Source: Hericium rajendrae
Lineage: Eukaryota > Basidiomycota > Agaricomycetes > Russulales > Hericiaceae
Length of the DNA: 64,000 nucleotides
Reading direction: 5' to 3'
NCBI GenBank assembly: GCA_033439255.1
Contig: CM065886.1
Span: 434,001 to 498,000, forward strand
In this document: one piece after another, positions 1 through 12,180 of the stretch
Numbering within the stretch: the first letter of the stretch is position 1
Layout: each line of letters starts with the position of its first letter
The notes under the pieces: generated by a model
Seen by the model: the letters and a program-made list of their open reading frames with translations, nothing else
What the model was told of the DNA's origin: nothing
Database searches by the model: none
Translations under genes and position numbers: made by a program

Positions 1-598
1 TCACGCACCTGCAATATTATTCCGATCTGCGGGCTCGATGTCATGACTCTACCCTCCAGACGTCTTGTGCATTGTGCAGCCGAAGACATTCTGCGACATG
101 TTCATGTTACGACATTTGGTTTCTGATGCCATGCCAGAACAGATATTCGCGAAGACCATGGGGCTGTACATATGGTGGTCGCGCTCTCGGACAGTTGCGA
201 TGGAATTACAAGAAAAGGTGCTGCTTCACAGTGAGGTATGGCAAACACCATCATGGCGACGCGAGAGCTTTACTGTGAGCAGGGAATGAATGGCATAGCG
301 CGAATAAGGGCCCTTCTCTTCCATGTTCGAGATCTGATTCCACAGTCCTGCACCAGTCAATCATACTTGGAGATGTGCCGCATAAATCTATGTCGAGGAT
401 TGACGACAGTCGTCGCCGATGTCGTCCTGCATCTACTTTCGGATTCTGTTGTCGGAATATCTGTGAGAAGGTTCAGTCTTGATTTGTGATCGGTGGACCC
501 AACGATCTGAGTCAGCGCATTTCGCAACAAGCCATCTGAATGATGACATTGACAAGTTGCGGAACCCGAATCTGCAGGTACGCATCCGTTCTCGCACA
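1..598. other. Intergenic, no gene recognised
   Basis: Only short overlapping open frames with no recognisable motif or splice pattern. The right end is the promoter region of the GST gene. Confidence 0.6.
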
Positions 599-606
599 TA
601 TATAAA
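599..606 (+). promoter_or_regulatory. Probable TATA box of the GST gene
   Basis: The octamer TATATAAA lies about 55 bp before the GST start codon, which is a plausible distance for a fungal core promoter with a short 5' leader. Confidence 0.5.
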
Positions 607-660
607 GCGCCATTGACACCCCTGTGTGTTCTCTCATCGGTTGAAGCCCCCGTATCTGCA

Positions 661-1608
661 ATGGCCGCTGCCAAGAATCTCACCCTGTACACTGCGAAGG
701 TACGCATATCGGGATCAAGTATGAGGATGACGTCATGCTAATACGGCGATATCAGGTTTGCCCGTACGCTCAGCGCGTGAGTACCGTATCAAGGATGTAT
801 AACTGCCCGACAGTAACGTATCGTTATTCAGGTCGAAATCGCCTTCGAAGAGGCTGGTGTAAAGCCGACCAAATATCAGATCAACTTGCAGGACAAGCCC
901 GAGTGGTATGCTCCGAAAGTGAACCCAGCTAGTAAAGTGTGTCTCCACGGCTTTCCCCCGTCGAGTTAGGATTCACGGGCATACTTCACGCACAGGTGCC
1001 CGCAATCGCTTATGGTGGTCCACAAGTCCCGCCCGACCAGCCCTCGCCTGAATCGACCAAGCTCGCCGAGTCCCTCGTCCTCGTCGAGTTTGTTGCCGAC
1101 CTCTACCCCAAGTCGAAGCTCCTGCCGAGCGACCCTGTCAAGCGCGCCCAGGCGCGCTTCTTCATCGACTTCGTTACCAATAAGGTGATCACGCCGTTCT
1201 TCGCATTCAGCATGCGCGGCGAGTCCGCCGAGCCGCTCCTTTCCGGCTTCGAGGCGCTGCAGGGCCAGCTCGACAAGGGCACTTTTGCCGTCAGCGATGA
1301 CTTCACGATCGCAGATGTCGCACTCGCGCCGTTCCTCGGGCGGATCGAGCTGCTCACGCGCGAGGATGTGGGCTTGTTCAAGGAGGGTGAGGGGCGTAAG
1401 GTGTGGCAGGAGGTCTTTGAGGGCCCGCGGTTCAAGCGCGTGCAGGATTACTTCAAGGCTGTGAGCTCCCGGCCCAGCTTCAAGGCGACATTCGATGCGG
1501 TGAGTGTTTTTATACTGGGGAATGTTGTTGATACTGATTGGCTGGCAGGACTTCCTGCTGGAGGGCGCGAAAGCCAGATATGCCAAGCTCGGCCCTCGCA
1601 AGCAGTAA
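661..1608 (+). CDS. Omega-class glutathione S-transferase
   Basis: Five exons (661-699, 756-776, 832-936, 996-1499, 1549-1608), all introns phase 0, give a 242-residue protein. The N-terminal thioredoxin fold carries CPYAQR at residues 15-20, the cysteine-type active site of omega GSTs, followed by the cis-proline segment KVPAIAYGG and the glutathione-contacting Glu-Ser pair in LAESLVLVEF. The rest is the helical GST C-terminal domain with FTIADVALAPF. Enzymes of this class use the cysteine for deglutathionylation or reductive release of glutathione from conjugates, probably in the cytosol. The start is the first in-frame ATG, just after a TATA box and before the conserved strand NLTLYTAK. 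The entire catalytic motif is encoded by the 21-nt exon 2. It stands alone, 18 kb from the intact P450 island, so a shared pathway is only a guess. Confidence 0.9.
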
Positions 1609-2149
1609 ACATTCACAGAAAATGTTGACAATGAAATGGAGTGGACAGCATGTACATTGAGCTTCGTGGATTATCTGTAAACTGGCGGAGAATCATAAAT
1701 TTGTATTTGTAACACGAGAAGTAAAAGAGCTGCTAGGGCCCGGAGCCGTAGGTCCCTCCCGCATTGCAGTGGTATCTGAAAGGTGGTATCTGAAAGACTG
1801 AACGAAGTCAGTATCTGAGCATGATCATATAATTTACTCACGTCTGTATCCTTTCCGAACCTAAATACGATTACTTACATCATTTTAGTCCAGAGACAAG
1901 ATTGGGACTCACCTTCGTCGTTGAGCTCCTCAGACGGTCCGCCGAGCACCCGGGATGTATGCCAACATCGCATTCCAGCACCGAATTGGGAGCACTTATC
2001 ATGCATGTCAACCACGATCGTTAACGGCGACCCGCCACCGACGCGTCCTCCTCCTCCCAGGTAGTCCGCCCTTAAGTCCTCCCTCCCTTTCCTCTCATTC
2101 GTTTTGCTCCATTCTTTCTGTGAAATAATCAGCTCACTAGCCCGAACAA
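1609..2149. other. Intergenic between GST and tRNA
   Basis: No coding signal seen. It includes a small direct repeat of GTGGTATCTGAAAG near 1770-1797 and pyrimidine-rich sequence upstream of the tRNA. Confidence 0.55.
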
Positions 2150-2263
2150 GGTACTATAGTGTAGCGGTTATCACTCGGGATTTTGATTTCGAAGAAATCA
2201 GTTGCTGGATTACGTAAGCAACCACAACTTCCCGGAACCCAGGTTCGAACCCTGGTAGTACCT
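2150..2263 (+). tRNA. tRNA-Gln (anticodon TTG) with intron
   Basis: The acceptor arms GGTACTA (2150-2156) and TAGTACC (2256-2262) pair perfectly and are followed by discriminator T2263. A D arm, an anticodon stem CGGGA/TCCCG and a T arm CCAGG-TTCGAAC-CCTGG are all present. The anticodon TTG is at 2183-2185 and decodes CAA. A 42-nt intron (2187-2228) sits after position 37, the canonical site for splicing-endonuclease introns; the mature tRNA is 72 nt. The T-arm sequence GGTTCGAAC is the internal B box for RNA polymerase III. Confidence 0.93.
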
Positions 2264-2280
2264 AACCTTGACTGAGATTG

Positions 2281-2289
2281 TTTCTTTTT
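2281..2289 (+). terminator. RNA polymerase III T-run terminator
   Basis: The run TTTCTTTTT begins 18 nt after the tRNA 3' end, which is the usual Pol III stop signal. Confidence 0.6.
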
Positions 2290-2395
2290 GCTTCACTGTG
2301 ACCACATCCCATACGGTATGGCAAGTGGTTGAGCACTTATGTACTGCTTTGATTCATTCATAATCAGTTAATGTCGATGGGCGACGAGGACATTA

Positions 2396-2758
2396 CAGCC
2401 ATTTGCATAAAGGATGGCAGCAGCGCGCGTTTTTTCGATGAAAGAGGAAATGGGTGGCTGGCCCGGTGGCGGCATATTTTGGCGCATAGAATTCTCAAGT
2501 CTCAACTATATCACTTTTCCGTAGAAATTCAGCTTGCTGGCATCATTCATTGATGAGAGTACTATAGACAGTCTCATAATGTACAACTCAGAGGGTATTT
2601 ATGTATGCAAAGATGTAAGGACAAGAGCAATATGGGAGTCGACTGAGGACAGTGACGGCAGTGTGACGGCGCCAAAACACGCTGCCACAGGGCCAGCCAC
2701 ACCTTTCCTCTTTCATCGAAAAACTGCGAGTTACTGCCATGCTCTATGCAAACGGCTG
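2396..2758. mobile_element. Foldback MITE, TA-flanked, 90-bp inverted arms
   Basis: The left arm (2396-2485) and right arm (2669-2758) are inverted copies of each other, equal in length and about 85% identical in my manual alignment, separated by 183 bp. The outer ends are CAGCC and GGCTG, each followed outward by TA (2394-2395 and 2759-2760). A TA target duplication with ends starting CAG is typical of Tc1/mariner-superfamily nonautonomous elements. No transposase is encoded. The same end sequence recurs on the element at 61230-62344. The right end abuts the P450 pseudogene. Confidence 0.75.
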
Positions 2759-2761
2759 TAA

Positions 2762-4720
2762 AAGGCACCAAGTTGCTAGCTGTAGGTGCCACGACGTGCA
2801 GTTTGGTTATGGAAGGGTGAGCTCGATGATAAATATGAACGGGAGCCGAACTTCACAATTACATCAGAGACTAGGGAAGCGCCGACTGCGTCGGCATGAA
2901 CCTTGCTTGTCTTGACTGTCTAGATTGTTCGACTTACGGAAGTTTTGGCATGACTATTATGCCTGTGGTCTTACTACAAGTAACTCGAAAAAAATTCTCC
3001 TCCCACACTGGGTCTGTCGGGGGACAGTGTCGATGGGTGGCTTCTGAGCATGTTCATATTGTCAAAGTTCTATATCTACGTAGAACATATATCTATCAAA
3101 GCTAAAGGACAGTGGGACACCAGAGAAGTCATGCATAAGTCCTTAACTTGCTCGTATGATAGATAAGCTTGAGCTTTGGACAACACCGCGCACTTATGCC
3201 CGCACTGCTGATGCCACACCGCACCGTGCTGTCTGACTGCTGCATTGCTACAGCATGCGCACGCATATCGACTGTCGGTGACTGTCCCACACAATACATC
3301 ATGCGCCTGCAGACGGTGCGCCTCTGATTGTGCAACACCCGCCGCGTCTACGGGAACTAGAGCACTGGCAACGACGCTGTGAGCATTTGCACGCAGAGCT
3401 CGCTGCCTCAGCTCGCGACCCGCATCCATGAACGCCGGGTCGACACGGCACTGCCACCAAGCACGTCAGCCCACGTTAAGTTTGCATCTGATGAGCTTTT
3501 TGCAAGAGAAAGGAAGGCAATGGAGTCAGACTTGGGAAGAAAACTCAGATGACCCAAAGCACGTACAATGGATGGCCCGCTGGTGAAGTTCCCGCGGCTT
3601 GCGTAGGCTCGTTTGCCAGTGCTGAAGCCTGTAGCGGACATGATATGATGAGTAACTTCGACTCACCGGTAGACTGATGGGAGTCTCAAGACGCCCGGCT
3701 TCGGCCCCACTGAACATTCACCTGTGCCAATGAGCTGCAAGCTCGTTTGCCATATGTATCTTGAACGTGAAAGCTCTCGATGAGGCTGAGTGGCGCTTTA
3801 GACGCGACGCACACGCTTTCCGTGATGTCGCAGTGTCGCACTGTTGGTGATCATAAGCGACTCATCGACTCTGGACACAAACCACAGGGAAAACTGACCT
3901 TTCTGAAGCTGGGTGATCCGTAAAGATGACGATGGACTGACAAGTCCTTGGACATTAGCACGAGCCGACGGTCGAGAAATGGGAGTGTGTGACCTATTAA
4001 GTCACCAATGCTGTGACTAGTCACATTGCCGGCCCTTCGAGCTTCACGCCTTTAAGCTTTTTGCTCTCTAATTCTAAGTCAAAAAACGGAGATGAATCGC
4101 ATCAAAACACTAAGAAATGATTTTTGATTATGCAAAAAGGGGTTCCGGTACATGATTTGAGTGCTGGACGAATTGTAAGTGTGCCGCTCGAGGTGCCGAG
4201 TCTTTGTTTGTCACTGTTGACGATGTGAGTTTCGGCGCTAATAATTACGGGGGTGCGAGACACCTTGACAAGCAAGGTAATTCTGCATCATTTACCATCT
4301 GGCGATCGACTGTATCATGATATTGCTCCTATAGTCGCCGTACATGAGTCTCCTAGAATGCTGACTGACTGAGAAGTATATAGCGGCTCAACATCATGAA
4401 TTATCTTTGGGGATTCACCTTTCGCCTCACTGTCAATCCCGAGACGAAAACCCCGATCCAAGCAGATATTAGCAATCACCGTAACATAAGTTCCTAAACT
4501 CTTTGAACATGGACATCATCTTAATTGCGACACCAACAGGAATGAAACTCTGTCAGGCTCTGTCCCCAGTCGTTCATGTGCGGCATCCAACCCCGGAGCG
4601 CCGAGCGCGCGCGTCATAAACTTAGATTTCATACAGGTGCGACGTGTATTCGGGCAGTTCGAGCACGGGTTGGGACCGCAGGACATAGCGTATGTTCAGA
4701 ATCTGCCTTGCCCCTTCTGA
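2762..4720 (+). pseudogene. Decayed P450 of the same subfamily as the three paralogues
   Basis: 2762-2816 matches the end of exon 9 of the intact paralogues (GTK, then the RHD..FGYG haem-region approach) with its donor GTGAGCTCGA still readable, and the start of exon 10 is visible to about 2872. Homology resumes at 4384 with exon 11 (RLNIMNYLWGFTFRL) and exon 12, ending in a stop at 4718-4720. About 1.5 kb separates exon 10 and exon 11 remnants that lie closer than 100 bp in the intact genes, so an insertion or rearrangement has split it. Exons 1-8 are missing. Exon 12 has a +1 shift in the alternating CG run near 4600. It is clearly non-functional. Confidence 0.8.
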
Positions 4721-6445
4721 CATCGTGTAGGCTTCTTCCCCGCACTTCTTACTGACGCTTTATCGCCCCGCATCGCATGTACCCGACAAATCACAATACG
4801 CACTCATTTTGGTTCTGTAGCATCCGCACATCAATCCACTCCCATCTCCCACATCGGGCATGCGCATTCAATGCCATAGGCATCGTGGCGTTCGACTTAG
4901 CACTTCGTGAAGCAGGTCGATGGATTCAATATATGGTCGAAGAGTCTCAGAAGGACTTCTTCCATGCATACGTGACTTTGTAGTCCTTGCTCTTCCGCTT
5001 CTTGATGCGACTTTGTACAAGCAAGCACACCACACCTGAGGGAACCCAATCTACGCATCTAAAGGTGCATGCATATTAGGCCAGTCATATGTGATCGAGT
5101 GATCACAGTCGGGAGGCATAAACAAGGTTCAATTCGGCAAGTCAAGTCTATCAAACCTATACTACAATCTCCACCGGTCTAATTACAGTCATCACAGATC
5201 GTTTTAGCCAAGCAGCTTCGCTGGAAGATTGACCTGATTGATGTTTCCAAGTCTTCCCTTCATTGCTGGTCCATGCTATTGCAGGAACGATGACGTCCGT
5301 AATACCTCCATCCAGCCATCGGCGACCTCGGAACCAATGCATCGTGGGTGTGCGCGGGACGACACCCTCATTGGACGCTGTACACAAAAGATGTCAGTTC
5401 CGGTGAAGTTGCTAAATATACCACGATAAAAAGCCCTTGCTACCGATGATCGTCCATGCTTCTCTGAATGGGATGTGCGAACGGTTCCATTTGTCTGCAA
5501 AGACACGACGCTTCCGAGGTATTGTCGCTTTGTGGCGCATAATGGCCCCGTCTGTGCGTTTATCACTACCCAGACTCTTGGAACTCATGGTCAAGATAAG
5601 CCGCTGGACGCATGGACGGTAGGTCCTTCTAAAGTGAGCTTTCCGCGTTTCGTCCTTGGTAGCATCTTAGACTATTTGGAGTTAGTAGGTTAACAACTAC
5701 ACAAAAGGAACCCATACCCAGCACCCCACACCGGCAAGACAGAATCAACGTCGGGAATAGCCTCCGCCCACCTGCATCAAAGACGCGCACAATCAACCCT
5801 TTGCCCACCGTGTAAATGCTGTCCTTCTTTTCCGCTCCTTCTCTGCCTGTTATAGCCCGACCTGTCTCTAAACCCCAGCGCAACATACAGCACGCACCTG
5901 TGGGGACAGATGTTCCCATCGCCCGAGACCCGAAGTGCGGCACACGCGCAAGCTGGTACTCCGCCCGGCAGGGCAGACCAAGGCCGCACTCGCCCCACGC
6001 GCGCTATTCCGGGCTGCCGCTGGCATCTCCGCGTACCAGCACAGAGGAACGTTGCCCTCCCTAACCACGGCCTCGGATGTGCCACTGCGATAGGAAAGCG
6101 GCACGGCTAAACCGGCGGCAGCGGCAGATGTGCGCTCGGGGAAGGTGGTCTGGATGCGGCTGCTTGGCGCCCCGCAGGGTAGAGAACGGGCCGCCCATGC
6201 TGGGAGCACATTCGGTTGCTGGATGGAGCGCACTGAGCGTCGATTGCGGTCTGGGCTGTGTGCATGTGAGGGCGGTCCGCTGGTGTTGTGAAGGTGCAAA
6301 GGGTAATGGCATCGACTTGCTTGATTTAGGCTCATTGATAGAAGAGGGCCGAGGCGCGAATGTACCATGTTGGAGATATGATATGCTGATTGGGCTCGAG
6401 GTTTGAAGGATGCGATGGATGCCACCAGAGGACTGTGGCGAATAA
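4721..6445. other. Intergenic, no gene recognised
   Basis: Open frames here (for example 5475-5693 on + and 5868-6515 on -) show no family motif, no conserved composition and no consistent intron chain. They look like chance frames in GC-rich DNA. Confidence 0.5.
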
Positions 6446-6598
6446 GAGGAGATTGAGAAGGACGCCAAGAAGACTCAGACTTCGAGGTCGACTTCGGCGA
6501 AGCGGTCTGAGCCATCTGCGGCGGAGGATGTCAAGACAGAGGACGCCACTGAGAAGAAGACCGGCATCTTGTCAGATACTGACTCCAAGTCCAGCTAG
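6446..6598 (+). other. Possible C-terminal exon of an unidentified charged protein
   Basis: A 50-codon open segment, following an in-frame TAA at 6443-6445 and ending TAG at 6596-6598, reads as a Lys/Glu/Ser/Thr-rich tail ending EKKTGILSDTDSKSS. Composition and codon choice look more like a real disordered C-terminus than the flanking DNA, and a possible acceptor (AATAAG) precedes it. I could not find upstream exons, so it may be a relic or chance. Confidence 0.25.
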
Positions 6599-8858
6599 GG
6601 CATGAACGGGAAGAAAGAAGCGAAGGTGCCGTACCCACTTGCTGGCAAATGCGTGGTGCAGATGCATCTGGACGGGGGATGTGGCTGCATTGGTGCTCCG
6701 CACGGGGCGCCCGCATTGGATGAAGGAATTCGATTACCTGGACAGAGCGCGCGGTCTGCGTCCATTCACGCCGCGCGATCTGCATGCATATGTGAAGGGG
6801 GTCCGCCGGTCTTGCGGTGGTGCCAGAGGAGCGATGACGTCGGGACTTGTACACGGAGAAGGCCCTGGCGCGAGTGGGCGTTAGGATGCGACGGATGTCA
6901 TCTGGAACGAGGCTGGGCAGTGGTACGGCAGGTCCGGTGTCGACTCTGGACTGCGTGCCGGGTGATCGAGTTCGTACGAGCATGCACATGTCGGCGTTGA
7001 GAACGTGATGGGAGAGCGCTAGTGGTCATATTGATCGTGAAACTATCACTTCACGATCAACCGCTTGGGACGATCTGATACTCGCTCGACTGCATTAATC
7101 GCCAAGCAGCGGTGGCCGAGCCGAACGAGCGACCAAGAACATCGTGCACGATCTCGAGCGAGCCCAGAACATCGCGTTGACGAGTGGGGATCACCTATGG
7201 ATGCAGACCGACACGGAAATCAGAACCTGTAACTGGAACGGGAGAGGAGATTCCAAGGCGAGGCCGCATCGCCCATCTCTTGTAAGTATCTGGCGTTAAG
7301 AATGCCACTGGCGTACCAGATGACACGGCGCAATCATGCATATGATCCTTCCCGAAGCTCCGGCGTGGGGGATGCAGTTGTTGCAGCCAAGAACCGTCGT
7401 TAGTGCGGAGCGCGTCAACAGATCAAAGGCTTTTCAGCAGCAGCACGACCTGGGCAGTGCGAAAAGGGAATCGAAAGACCAAGCAGCAGCCCGCCTTATG
7501 TACCCTCGACCGTGCCACGGGTCCCGGAAGGCAGCCCGAGCAGATGACATGCGCAGCATGCAGATGACTAGCGGCCTCAGGCGGGTGACCGTCCAGGCCC
7601 ACACAGCCATGCAGGCAGCTGACTTCTTGAAGAAGCGGGCAGTTTGAATGGCACGTCCCAATGGCAATAATGAAACATGTCTGCAGTGCGAGGGCTAGGG
7701 TATGCAGAGAAGCACCAGATTTTGAGCAGCGACCCGGCGGCGAGAAGAGTGGGAGATCTGCATGTTGGCTGGAAATCATCGCATCTTGAGCTGTGGGGAA
7801 GCACAGAGAGAGACTCTAAGCCGGGGCGTCAAAGGAAATATGAGATGAATGCGTACGAGGAGCAGAACATAATCCTGGCCATCCACCACGGCGAGAGATA
7901 TCCGTGTCTTCGCAGACGGGAATCAGATGGTGCGCGCACAGATGACCAGCTTAGAAGAGATGCATATGGAGGCCACCGCTGACAGCATCATAAGGAGGCG
8001 ATAACGATAGACGGACGCCCGGTCACAAGCCAAGCGTCGTCGGGATCCAACAGAATAGACAGGCCTCCGAGCCTCCAGGCCAAAGTCCGCCGGCAATCAA
8101 GTCTAACTGCCAAAATTCCTGTCGGCGCGGAATGACAGCCCCAGCCTCGCAGTTATCGGTGCTAAACTACGGAAGCTGGCAGATGATGTCTGCGCATGTT
8201 CGAGGACGGACAGATGACAGGCGGCGCGCATATGACCGGCTTCGGAGGCTACAAGGGGATGATCATGCAGTGACAGATCCGAAGCTGCAAGCAGATGATA
8301 CAGTGTGGTTACGGTCGGGTTCGTAGATATCGTCGTGGAGCAGTTTTTGCGATAAATGATAGCAATGTACCAGGTTGGAGTTCAAACTTGAAATTTCGTT
8401 TACTAAAAGTAACTGGAATGCGAGCGTGATAAACTGAGTCAGATATTCAAACCGCATAGATGCCAATGTCTTTCGAGAAGACACTCACCGCTGTCCGTAA
8501 AATTTTCGAACTTCTTCAACAGAAACGCGCACCGCCTCACTACCGCCTCGAGCTACCACGCAGACCAGGTGATGAGCAGGTGGCGCTCGCATATACGCGT
8601 GCTCGCCGTGTCAAGATGTCGACGCTGCACGCCATCCTGGAGCGGACCACACCGTGAAGAAAACTTCCTGCACATGCGACGATCATTTTTTGCAGCCGTC
8701 GCGCATCGCTTCACGCAGCTTCTAGCGTCGATGCCGACCGACGCGCAGTGACAGGACTGCGCTGCCGCGGGTGCGTGCATGGCAGATGACCGCGATTGCA
8801 TCAGGTGGGTGCGGGCTTGGAGAGGAGTCGATAACGCGATACGTGTCGTGCGCGCGGG
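6599..8858. other. Intergenic, no gene recognised
   Basis: No recognisable protein. The motif CAGATGA(C/T) recurs irregularly between about 7540 and 8300, which suggests degenerate repeat-derived sequence. A short open segment near 7110-7297 on + looks protein-like but matches no family I know. Confidence 0.5.
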
Positions 8859-8866
8859 TATAAGAG
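8859..8866 (+). promoter_or_regulatory. Possible TATA box with pyrimidine-rich downstream tract
   Basis: TATAAGAG is followed within 30 bp by a long CT-rich stretch (8885-8950) and a good donor-like GGTGAGTGA near 8951. This is how many basidiomycete transcripts begin, but no open frame follows convincingly, so a noncoding transcript or a decayed gene is possible. Confidence 0.25.
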
Positions 8867-11689
8867 GCGGCAGGCGATGTTGTTATCTCCCTTCCTGCCC
8901 TCGCCCCGCCCCCTAGCTCCCGCCGCGCTTTCCCGCCCTCGTCCGCTGGCCCTGGTGAGTGATCCCGCGTCCGCGATTCATTCGCTCTGCTTGTGGCGTC
9001 CTCCTACGTCGGCCTTACTCATCCTACATCAGCCATTCCTTCAGCCTCGACATTCATCCTGCGCGCATTGACGTGCTACGGCGTCCAAACGCGAGCCGAC
9101 CGCCCAGTCGAGCGGTAAAAAAACGCCGTTGCCGTGACAGGTGCGTCCTCTGAATCTCTTGTCACCGCACGCCAGTGCCTGATTCAGTGCAACGGGAGAC
9201 CCCAATCTCGCAGGGATCTGTGCTGCTGCATTCCCCCAGCCGGGGCATGGAGGCCACTGCGTCTTTTGCGTCGTGCGCGTCCGTCGAGGAAGCGGACGGT
9301 GGCGGTCCGTGGACGGTGGCGGGGGGGGTGCGGGACAACGGCTTTGCCGGGCCAGCGTGCTTGTGTGGGGCCCCACAGCCGCGCGTCTGGGCCCCATCAA
9401 TTCCTAAATTGCACTCCGCCATCAGCCTACCCCGCACAGATCCCACCCTAATCTCAGTGCACAACACTCTGCGACGTCATAACAGCCCGATGAACGCGCG
9501 CCCGGCGTGGGAGGTCTGTCTCTGGGTAGGGGGCTGCTTTGTGACTGCTTTGTGGGTGGGCACGGGTATGCGAGGAGGACCCAGGAGCGTCGGCAATGCG
9601 TCCGCTGAAGTCGGGCGTGCAGGCTAACGGTGAACAGGCGCGGTGTCTGGCGGGCAGCACAGCGTACGCCTTGTGGCGTCTGCGTCCCGCCGCCACCTGA
9701 TGGAAGGTGTGCGGATTCTGATCTCTCTTCCTGTGCTTCATTTCGCGCGGCCTTCGAGCGCGAGCGAGCGGACTTTCGCCGCTTTCGCTGGATGGGGTTA
9801 TGCGATCCACGTTATCGATCGATGCCATCCGTCCGCTGCGAACCCGATTCCCGACCTTCCCCAACGCGCCCGGCACTGCGACGCCCTCTCGACATCATGA
9901 CATGCCTTACTTCGTGAACGACGGCTGCACATGGTGCGTCGTCCTCATCTAGGACGTGCATACTATCCCCGCACGTTTGCTTTCTCCATAAACGTAACGA
10001 CACGTACGAATAGCCTCCGTGCACTTCTCAGCGGCCTTCCTCGAGCTTGCATTACGTATTTGCGCTGAGCCAATGGAGCTGCTGCATTTGCGAGCAGATG
10101 GCGACTGATCGACACCGGGCGCTCCAGTGCTGCATCAGAAGGGTGATTGGACATGGGACGTGAGCAGAGACGAGGAAGATGCGAGCCTGCACGGCTGTCC
10201 TTAAAATTCATACAGCAACAGAGCGGCATCAACACCTCGTCGAAAGATGGCGCCCGACTCAGCGCAGGGTCCACGAGGGCGCGCTGCATTGGTAATCCCC
10301 TTTATTCATCGGCATTTTCATTCGTCCACAGCGTAAGGTCATCAACGGAGACAGCCCACCGCGCGCCCAGGCCGGCCCATGAAAAATCATTACTGCACCC
10401 GCCATTGGACCGCCACCCCCGCATTCCCCAACAAATCGCGGCACACGATCGCGCAGCGCCGCGCCCGCCGGACGCCTCGGCTCCGCGTAGGCAAAACTCT
10501 GTTTTCCCCACAACATGTGACCTTCCCCGCGTTGCGAAGCAGATGCTTCCGCTCCACTGGCACGATCGCGATGTGCTGGATATAGCCCCGCTGCGCTGCG
10601 TCGCCTTAGCGGAGGCACTTCGCGATCGTGCAGTGCTGGCCGAGGCTGCGACGGGGCAAGATGGGATATCGGACTACTGGCGTGGGCAGCGCAGAGCTGC
10701 TCGCGCTCACACCCCTAGCGCGGCCCGGAACGCTGCAGACGCGACGCCTGCGTTCGGAGATCTAACCACGGCGATCATCGGCATCTTGGCTTGCCCGCTC
10801 ACGCACTTGCAGGATGCGCGGTACCCGGTTCGGCAGTCCTGCACCTGGAGAGAGCGCTTCGCTTCGTGCCGCTCAATCGTCGACCAAGTCGCAACGCGTC
10901 TCGTGGAACGGCGTACTTACGAGGAGGTCCCAAAAGCGCCTTTGGCCATCGAGATCTGCGGCGTGCAGACCGCATTGCATACGAAAAAGGTGTTTCGTTT
11001 TCCCTAGAACCCGCGAACCATACTCGAACCAGAACCAGTGTTGCATCTGCATCCCAGACAGTAATATGCCAGCGCGCAGATCGGGATGGCCGCTACCATC
11101 TACGTAAGGACGCCCAGCACGCCCACGCACGCTTCTCACCTTCCCTTTCAGCAGTTCCGGCTCCCGCGCCGCGTTTCACAAATCCTACCCAGCAACATAT
11201 ACGCCCTCGCGGGTCCGCGGCCGTGCATTGCTATATCGCGGCGCGGGCACCCCACGCTCGTCCTCTTTCCCTTCCCCTTCTCTTCGCATCCCGAGCCCTT
11301 ACCCCTTGCATTCATGTTTTGCTTCATGCCCGTTTTCGGCGCGTCGTCTTTTCGTCAATCACGCCCTGACGGTCTCGTACACAGTACGACATGCACCCGT
11401 CGCTCTCCCGGGATCCCAGCTGTCCTCGTTTCCTTGCGCGCTCTGCTTGCCAGAGCAGTGCTCATGTTCCCGGGACCGGAATTCCGATGCGGAACGCAGG
11501 GCCGCCCAGGTTGGAGAATGGATGATCGCTGTCTTGAGTATCTGTGGGTGGCCAGCATCATATACTGTATGTATGCGTGACGCCGTTGTTCAGCGCTCAG
11601 TGCTCGCCGGCAGATCCACTTGGGCAGCCCGCTCCATGCCCCACTCGGCTCTGCGAGACATGAAGCGTACACTCGCGGGTTGCCAGCTG

Positions 11690-12180
11690 GCACGGGCGTC
11701 CGCGTCTGCGTCGCGTTTCGAATCCGAGATGCAGAATGCAGAACTCGGCCCGTCGTCCCCGTGAAGCAAAACCACATCATTCTGCTGCTTGCTTTCTCCT
11801 TTCTGGACTTTGGATTCGAGCGCCCCATGCATCGTCCGGTCCGCTGCACTCTCCAAAGCAATATATCCAACATAGGCGACCTTGCATGCTGCCAAACGTG
11901 CTCTGCGACGGGAGTCCGCGTCCCATTTCGAAACCGACGTGCAGAGTGCAGGATGAATGCCGGCAGCGGCCCGCCGCCCCGGTGAAGCACAAAGTCAACT
12001 CGACATTCCATCTGAACCCTCGATGCTGGGCACTCGGCCGCCGACCGCAAGCGTCTTCGGTACCGCTTCTTGGACTCTGAAACGAAACACCCACATATGG
12101 CCTCGCAATGCTCTGTCCTTCCCATAGCAGGATGTCTCTAGACGACGGCAGCGGCCCGCGACACAGCGAATTCACCACCC
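11690..12180. repeat. Diverged tandem duplication, period about 185-210 bp
   Basis: The block around 11716-11770 (TTTCGAA, CCGAGATGCAGAATGCAG, then CCCCGTGAAGCA) recurs around 11926-11990 (TTTCGAA, CCGACGTGCAGAGTGCAG, then CCCCGGTGAAGCA). The core CGGCAGCGGCCCG at 11961 recurs again at 12146. So there are at least two diverged copies and a partial third. Confidence 0.6.

Noticed and set aside
5868-6515. 215-codon minus-strand open frame
   Set aside because: No recognisable domain and no supporting promoter or splice pattern.
10147-11007. 286-codon plus-strand open frame in the GC-rich desert
   Set aside because: No motif and composition like the surrounding noncoding DNA; long frames are expected there because stop codons are rare.
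11355-12125. 256-codon minus-strand open frame
   Set aside because: It spans the diverged tandem duplication, overlaps similar-length frames on the other strand and has no family features.
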